Below are positions 59,945-64,000 of a DNA stretch of 64,000 nucleotides, in pieces; the stretch's first letter is position 1, and each line of letters begins with the position of its first letter. Location: the NCBI RefSeq assembly GCF_016616235.1, contig NZ_CP067100.1, positions 3,283,001 through 3,347,000 of the forward strand. The letters run 5' to 3'. The translations under genes and the position numbers were made by a program. The notes below the pieces were generated by a model. It saw only the letters and a list, made by a program, of their open reading frames with translations. It was not told where the DNA came from and did not search any database. Origin of the DNA: Bradyrhizobium diazoefficiens. GTDB taxonomy: Bacteria; Pseudomonadota; Alphaproteobacteria; Rhizobiales; Xanthobacteraceae.

Positions 59945-61120
59945 ATGGAAAATGCCCCCGCCGCCCGCCGTTTCACGCCCACCGCCCTGATGCTCGGCAA
60001 TCTCGTCACCGGCTGCTCGGTGCTGGCGCCAGCGGGCATGCTGCCGGAATTGGCGAGCGGGCTCGACGTCAGCATCCACGCGGCCGGGCTGCTGATCACC
60101 TTCGGCGCGATCATACTGTGCATCGGCTCGCCGCTGACGGCATGGCTGACCAGCCGCATCGAGCGGCGGACGCTGCTCACCACGACGCTCGCGGTGCTCG
60201 CCTTTGGCAATCTCGCCTCGGCCTTTGCGCCCGATTACACCAGCCTCCTCGCCATCCGTCTCGCCATGCTCGCGGTCGGCGCGCTCTACACGCCGCAGGC
60301 GGCCGGCACCGCGGCGCTGATCGTGCCGGCGGAGCGGCGTGGCAGCACCATTGCCTATATCTTTCTCGGCTGGTCGCTGGCCGCGGCCGTCGGCCTGCCG
60401 CTGATCACCTTCATCGCCAGCCGCTATGGCTGGCGCGCGGCCTATGGCAAGATCGGCGTGCTCGGCTGCGCCAGCTTCGTGCTGTTGTCGATGCGCCTGC
60501 CGGCGGGCCTGAAGGGCGTGCCCGTCGATCTGAAGACCTGGAGTGAGGTCGGCCGTAGCAGGACGATCCTGCTTCTGCTTGCGATCACCATGCTGCAAAT
60601 GTCCGGGCAGTTCGTGGTGTTCACCTTCATGGGGCCGCTGCTGAACAAGCTGACCGAGGCTGGCCCGGATGCGATCGGCATGGTGTTCGGCATCTACGGC
60701 GTCTGCGGTTTCCTCGGTGTCGTCTTCGCGACCCGTATCGTCGATACCTGGGGGCCGTACCGCACCTCGGTGCTGTTCACCTGCCTGCTGCTTGCGGGCA
60801 TCGCGGGCTGGGCCGCCGGTGCGGGCAGCCTCGTGCTGATGGCGGTCGCGGTCGCGATCTGGGGCCTCGGCTTTGCCTCGACCAATTCGATGCAGCAGGT
60901 GCGGCTGGTCGCGGCCGCGCCGCCGCTGGCATCGGCGACCGTCGCGCTCAACACCTCGGTCCTCTATATCGGCCAGGCGGTCGGCTCCGCCGTCGGCGGG
61001 CTGCTGTTCGCCCGCGAGCTCTTGCATACGCTCGGCTTCGTCGCGGTCGGATTCGTCGTGCTGGCGCTGATCCTGGTGGTCCTGACCCGGCCCCGGCCGG
61101 TTGCGGCCGCGGCGGCCTGA
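59945..61120 (+). CDS. MFS transporter (12-helix, DHA1-like)
   Basis: 391 residues from ATG 59945. Twelve predicted helices; the helix 2-3 loop TAWLTSRIERRTLLTTTL is a version of MFS motif A, and the helix 4-5 region GWSLAAAVGLPLITFIASRYGWR resembles drug or sugar efflux proteins of the arabinose-efflux (AraJ/YdhP) group. Likely a proton-linked exporter; substrate unknown. It shares its upstream region with thrS. Confidence 0.9.
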   Translation: MENAPAARRFTPTALMLGNLVTGCSVLAPAGMLPELASGLDVSIHAAGLLITFGAIILCIGSPLTAWLTSRIERRTLLTTTLAVLAFGNLASAFAPDYTSLLAIRLAMLAVGALYTPQAAGTAALIVPAERRGSTIAYIFLGWSLAAAVGLPLITFIASRYGWRAAYGKIGVLGCASFVLLSMRLPAGLKGVPVDLKTWSEVGRSRTILLLLAITMLQMSGQFVVFTFMGPLLNKLTEAGPDAIGMVFGIYGVCGFLGVVFATRIVDTWGPYRTSVLFTCLLLAGIAGWAAGAGSLVLMAVAVAIWGLGFASTNSMQQVRLVAAAPPLASATVALNTSVLYIGQAVGSAVGGLLFARELLHTLGFVAVGFVVLALILVVLTRPRPVAAAAA

Positions 61121-61212
61121 ATTCCAGCGTCTTCGTATGCGCAAGGTGCTTGGCAAACCGCGCACGGGAGCGCTAGAAGGCCCGTTATGGGGACCAAAGA
61201 GAGTTGACTGAC

Positions 61213-61602
61213 ATGAGGATGATTCTGGCGGTTGCCGCGGTGCTCTATTCAACCTCCGCATTTGCGCAAGCCGACAAGCCACCGATGGTGGGGGACAAGC
61301 CGCTGGTGCAGGTCAAGCCGAAAGGGACCAAAGCGGGGACCAAGGAAGCCGCGGCCAAGCCGGCCGCAGCGCCGAAAGGCAAGCCGCAATCGGTCGCGGT
61401 GCGGCTCCAGGCCTGCCTCGACATCGACGATGGCACCAAGGACCGCCTCAACTGCTACGACGCGGTGATTCCGCCGGCGCCGAAGCCCAAGCCGGCCAAG
61501 GCCAAGGGCTACGCCGACTGCCGCTTCCTCAAGGAAGAGGACGAGCGGCTGGCCTGCTTCAACGGTTTTGCCGAGAGCATTCCGAAGCTGCCCAAGAGCT
61601 AA
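61213..61602 (+). CDS. small periplasmic protein with Lys/Ala-rich middle
   Basis: 129 residues from ATG 61213; a TTG at 61204 would add three. Signal peptide (MILAVAAVLYSTSAFAQADK), a Lys/Ala/Pro-rich spacer (GTKAGTKEAAAKPAAAPKGK), then a compact domain with four Cys: LQACLDIDD, LNCYDAV, YADCRFLKE and LACFNGFAE. The paired Cys spacing suggests two disulfides. No named domain. Likely exported in rhizobia. Confidence 0.75.
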   Translation: MRMILAVAAVLYSTSAFAQADKPPMVGDKPLVQVKPKGTKAGTKEAAAKPAAAPKGKPQSVAVRLQACLDIDDGTKDRLNCYDAVIPPAPKPKPAKAKGYADCRFLKEEDERLACFNGFAESIPKLPKS

Positions 61603-61633
61603 GCAAGAACTAAGCAGTCGCGCTCAGTCGCGG

Positions 61634-62971
61634 CTATCGGCTCGAAGGCGATGCGGCGGTGATTGCCACGCGCGTGAGCGCGAGCGACGGCGTCGCCGAC
61701 ATCTTCACCAGGACGTCCTTGAGCGGATATTGCGTCCACGCGCGGTTCACGTAGTCGCGATGGGTGATGCCGTCGCCGGTCTCCACGAACACCACGCTGC
61801 CCGGGCGCAAGGGGCCGTCCATGTCCTCGGACACGCTGATGCCCTTCTGCCTGAGCATGCTCATCAGCTCGTGGTCCCGCCGCGCGGTGTAGCGGGTGTA
61901 GGAGCTGACGAAGAAGCCGGAGCGGTGGCTCTCGATCCAGGAGGCGAACTTGTCCATCTCGCCGTAGACGGCATCGAGCAGCACGACACCGCGGACGCGG
62001 TCGCTGATGCCGCCGACCTCGAGACTCCAGGCCGTCGGCAGGAAACCGCCGCTGTAGCCGACGATGACGATCGGCATGTTGGCGAAGGCCCGCGCGCTGT
62101 TGGGATCGCCGGTGAGGCGCGCGAGGTGATTGGCCGATTCCTCCATGAAGCGCTTGAAGCCGCCGGCCTGCCAGAACTTTCCGGCGCTGGAATCGGCGGC
62201 ATCGACCGCCATCTGCGGCGCGAGTAGGATCGCATTGGCGCCGGAATCGGTGATCTGCTGCGGCACGAGCTGGCGGTCGCGTACGTCGCGCTCGAGCGTT
62301 GCGCCATTGCCGTGGAAGAACACCACGATCACGCCCGGCTTGCGCACGTCGAAATGCTCGGGCACGTGCACCAGCACACGGCTGTCGCTATAGGTCTCGT
62401 CCTGCCAGTAGACGCGCCCCGAATAGCTGCGGTGGCCGCGGCGCTCGCCCTTGGAGATGTTGAGGAACGGGGCGTCGGAAGCGGGGTTGTTGCCGAAATA
62501 CGGGAAGGCCGACGACTTCATGCTGACGAGTGTCGTCAGGTCTTCGCGCGGCGAACGCTGGTACGGCACCTCCGGGGCGAGCGAAGCGACCTTGTAGGGC
62601 GCCTGCTCGGGCTGCGGTTGCGGCTGCACGGCGCGGTTGGGCGAGGGGTCCGAGATCTGCCGTTGCAGAAGACTCTCGCTCGCCGAGGGGAAGCGCTCGT
62701 TGAACTGCGGGGCAGGGAAGCGATCCTCGAACGTGTCGCCGCTCACGACCTGAGTGCTGGTCCTCGCGCTGGTCTTGGCGACCACCTGGACATTGGCCTG
62801 CGAGTTCGCCGCGAGCGCCGCCGGATTGGGCGCCTGGCCGCATTGAACCAGCGCAAGCGAGAGAGGCACCAAGGCTGAGATCAGGCCGACCCGGAGCGCA
62901 CGACCGTGCCGACCGGAATTGGTCCGGTCGGCACGAATGTCGGCTCTCACGTTCGGAACGGCCCCGACCAT
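61634..62971 (-). CDS. alpha/beta-hydrolase-fold lipoprotein
   Basis: 445 residues. N-terminal lipoprotein signal with lipobox LVQC (LISALVPLSLALVQCG), then ~200 residues of low-complexity linker (QPQPQPEQAPYKV). The hydrolase domain follows: oxyanion strand VVFFHGNGATLERDVRD, nucleophile elbow GYSGGFLPTAWS, and a His in VETGDGITHRDY near the end. Start uncertain: ATG 62971 or GTG 62950. A 13-bp inverted repeat lies within codons 13-23. Confidence 0.75.
   Translation of the reverse strand: MVGAVPNVRADIRADRTNSGRHGRALRVGLISALVPLSLALVQCGQAPNPAALAANSQANVQVVAKTSARTSTQVVSGDTFEDRFPAPQFNERFPSASESLLQRQISDPSPNRAVQPQPQPEQAPYKVASLAPEVPYQRSPREDLTTLVSMKSSAFPYFGNNPASDAPFLNISKGERRGHRSYSGRVYWQDETYSDSRVLVHVPEHFDVRKPGVIVVFFHGNGATLERDVRDRQLVPQQITDSGANAILLAPQMAVDAADSSAGKFWQAGGFKRFMEESANHLARLTGDPNSARAFANMPIVIVGYSGGFLPTAWSLEVGGISDRVRGVVLLDAVYGEMDKFASWIESHRSGFFVSSYTRYTARRDHELMSMLRQKGISVSEDMDGPLRPGSVVFVETGDGITHRDYVNRAWTQYPLKDVLVKMSATPSLALTRVAITAASPSSR
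62905..62935. repeat. 13-bp perfect inverted repeat inside the lipoprotein gene
   Basis: CGTGCCGACCGGA / TCCGGTCGGCACG (62905-62917 and 62923-62935) around the loop ATTGG. In the mRNA of the minus-strand gene it would form a very stable hairpin starting about 35 bases after the start codon. It encodes RADRTNSGRHGR, a stretch before the hydrophobic signal core. Confidence 0.8.
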
Positions 62972-63308
62972 CCACCCACGACCCCAAGTCACTTCAAGTC
63001 AGCCGGCAAGCTCTCAGGCACAAGCTCTCAGACAAATGAGCCGACTGGCGTTTAGGTAACGTTAAGCGTCCGGAGAAACTTCCCCACTTCCGGAACGCTC
63101 AAAAGGACCATGCAATCGTGTCCTGATTGTGGGGGAGGAAAACGGGATTTTCCGGTGTTTGAGCAGGTTTATTGCCCGAGATCATGCAGAAGGGTGCTCA
63201 ATTACCTATTTTGCCTGCCTCATTTAACCCTTGTTAACCCTGCTTGAATTGACTGACCAAACTGCACGATGCTCCCACGAGGCGCGACGCCTGAGGTTTA
63301 GGACCCCG
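62972..63308. other. 337-bp gap between divergent genes
   Basis: No gene was found. It holds a repeated TTAACCC pair (63224-63230 and 63234-63240). This is a near-CtrA pattern, TTAA-N6-TTAA, with one base too few between halves. It also has a GGAGGAAAACGGGATTTTCC region. It must contain the promoter of the amino acid permease. Confidence 0.5.
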
Positions 63309-64000
63309 ATGACGGCATCAGATGCGGGTACCGCCCCCTGGACTGGCCGGCTGACCGGAAGCGGGTCGGGGGTCTCCGCTCTGGTCGCAACCGCGATCGT
63401 CGTTGCCGACATGATCGGGGTCGGCGTCTTCACCAGCCTAGGCTTCCAGGTCAAGGACATCCCCTCGGGCTTCTCGATCCTGCTGCTGTGGACCGTCGGC
63501 GGCATTGTGGCGCTGTGCGGTGTGTTCTCCTACAGCGAGTTGGGAGCGATGTTTCCGCGCTCGAGCGGCGAGTACAATTTCCTCGGCCGCGCCTATCATC
63601 CCGCCTTCGGCTTTCTTGCCGGCTGGGTCTCGGCGACGGTGGGTTTTGCGGCGCCGGTTGCGCTGGCGGCGATGGCGTTCGGCGAATACGCCAAATCGGT
63701 CGCGCCTGATCTGCCGCCGATCCCGCTCGCCATCGGCCTGGTCTGGCTGGTCTCGCTCGTGCAACTGACTGGCGTCCGGCACTCCTCGGCCTTCCAGCTG
63801 ATCTCGACCATTTTGAAGGTCGTGCTGATCGTCGCCTTCCTCGCGGCCGGCTTCATCATCGGCATGCCGCAGCCGATCGCCTTCACGCCGCAGCCGGGCG
63901 ATCTCGCGCATATCGTCAGCGCGCCCTTCGCGATCGGCCTCGTCTTCGTGATGTACTCGTTCTCGGGGTGGAATGCCGCGACCTACATCATCGGCGAGAT
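63309..64000 (+). CDS. APC-family amino acid permease, 3' end missing
   Basis: The frame from ATG 63309 is open to the window end: 230 residues. It begins MTASDAGTAPWTGRL, then a first helix with the APC signature GVSALVATAIVVADMIGVGV (the GxG in helix 1 region), and YSELGAMFPRSSGEYNFLGR, typical of the APC superfamily after helix 2. At least six helices are visible (for example LAGWVSATVGFAAPVALAAM). Probably an amino acid or polyamine transporter driven by protons or exchange. The rest of the gene lies beyond position 64000. Confidence 0.88.
   Translation, partial: MTASDAGTAPWTGRLTGSGSGVSALVATAIVVADMIGVGVFTSLGFQVKDIPSGFSILLLWTVGGIVALCGVFSYSELGAMFPRSSGEYNFLGRAYHPAFGFLAGWVSATVGFAAPVALAAMAFGEYAKSVAPDLPPIPLAIGLVWLVSLVQLTGVRHSSAFQLISTILKVVLIVAFLAAGFIIGMPQPIAFTPQPGDLAHIVSAPFAIGLVFVMYSFSGWNAATYIIGE

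Noticed and set aside
63224..63240. Possible CtrA box TTAA-N6-TTAA near the amino acid permease
   Set aside because: The spacer is six rather than seven bases, so it does not meet the consensus.

Overview
The window is a high-GC, densely coding chromosomal segment from an alphaproteobacterium. It is most likely Bradyrhizobium or a close relative. The clues are the gene families (periplasmic BTLCP transglutaminase-like peptidase, DUF3126 next to cysE, PAS_5 protein, zf-CHCC protein), the abundant palindromic intergenic repeats of bradyrhizobial type, and TTAA-N7-TTAA boxes of the CtrA type. No phage, insertion sequence, CRISPR array or plasmid function is visible. Species assignment is an inference from family resemblance; no search was run.

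Layout. 1-7 kb: two tandem GT87-type membrane glycosyltransferase paralogues (the first cut by the window edge), the second running antisense through a tRNA-Leu(UAA) gene; then a lipoprotein, an FAD monooxygenase with a zf-CHCC zinc protein, a membrane protein and an alpha/beta hydrolase. 7-20 kb: an orphan four-GAF histidine kinase, a polytopic membrane protein, cysE with DUF3126, a thioesterase, a gamma-carbonic-anhydrase-like protein, a HAMP/PAS sensor with no output domain, and small secreted proteins. 20-26.3 kb: an operon for a PotABCD-like ABC importer and an Asp/Glu/hydantoin racemase, facing a GntR regulator; the second permease carries an in-frame TAA in its first membrane helix. 26.9-32 kb: a co-directional set of glutaminase, MFS exporter, tiny Arg/Trp-rich Tat-leader protein, HdeD-like protein and exported amidohydrolase, which could be an acid-stress cassette.

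32-48 kb: CYTH-CHAD protein, FAD oxidoreductase with a Rieske tail, BTLCP peptidase, double PilZ protein, P-loop kinase-like protein, zinc alcohol dehydrogenase, VOC protein, cupin, YkgJ-like Cys-cluster protein, DEAD-box helicase, PAS_5 protein, rhomboid-like protein, CBS protein and patatin. Two intergenic sites share a 17-nt G-rich core that forms a four-tract G-quadruplex motif; one precedes a strong intrinsic terminator with no gene upstream, so it may belong to an unannotated small RNA. 48-64 kb: exported protein, LysR regulator divergent from an aldo/keto reductase, a ~700-bp repeat region that produces false ORFs, a GGDEF-EAL protein, a beta-lactamase-fold hydrolase, a nitroreductase, thrS, an MFS transporter, an alpha/beta-hydrolase lipoprotein with a 13-bp inverted repeat in its 5' coding region, and the start of an APC-family amino acid permease cut by the window end.

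No clearly new multi-gene system could be proven. The most promising leads are the paired G-quadruplex/small-RNA locus, the glutaminase-HdeD cassette with its Arg/Trp-rich peptide, the nonsense-interrupted permease, and the dispersed palindromes, two of which lie inside coding regions.
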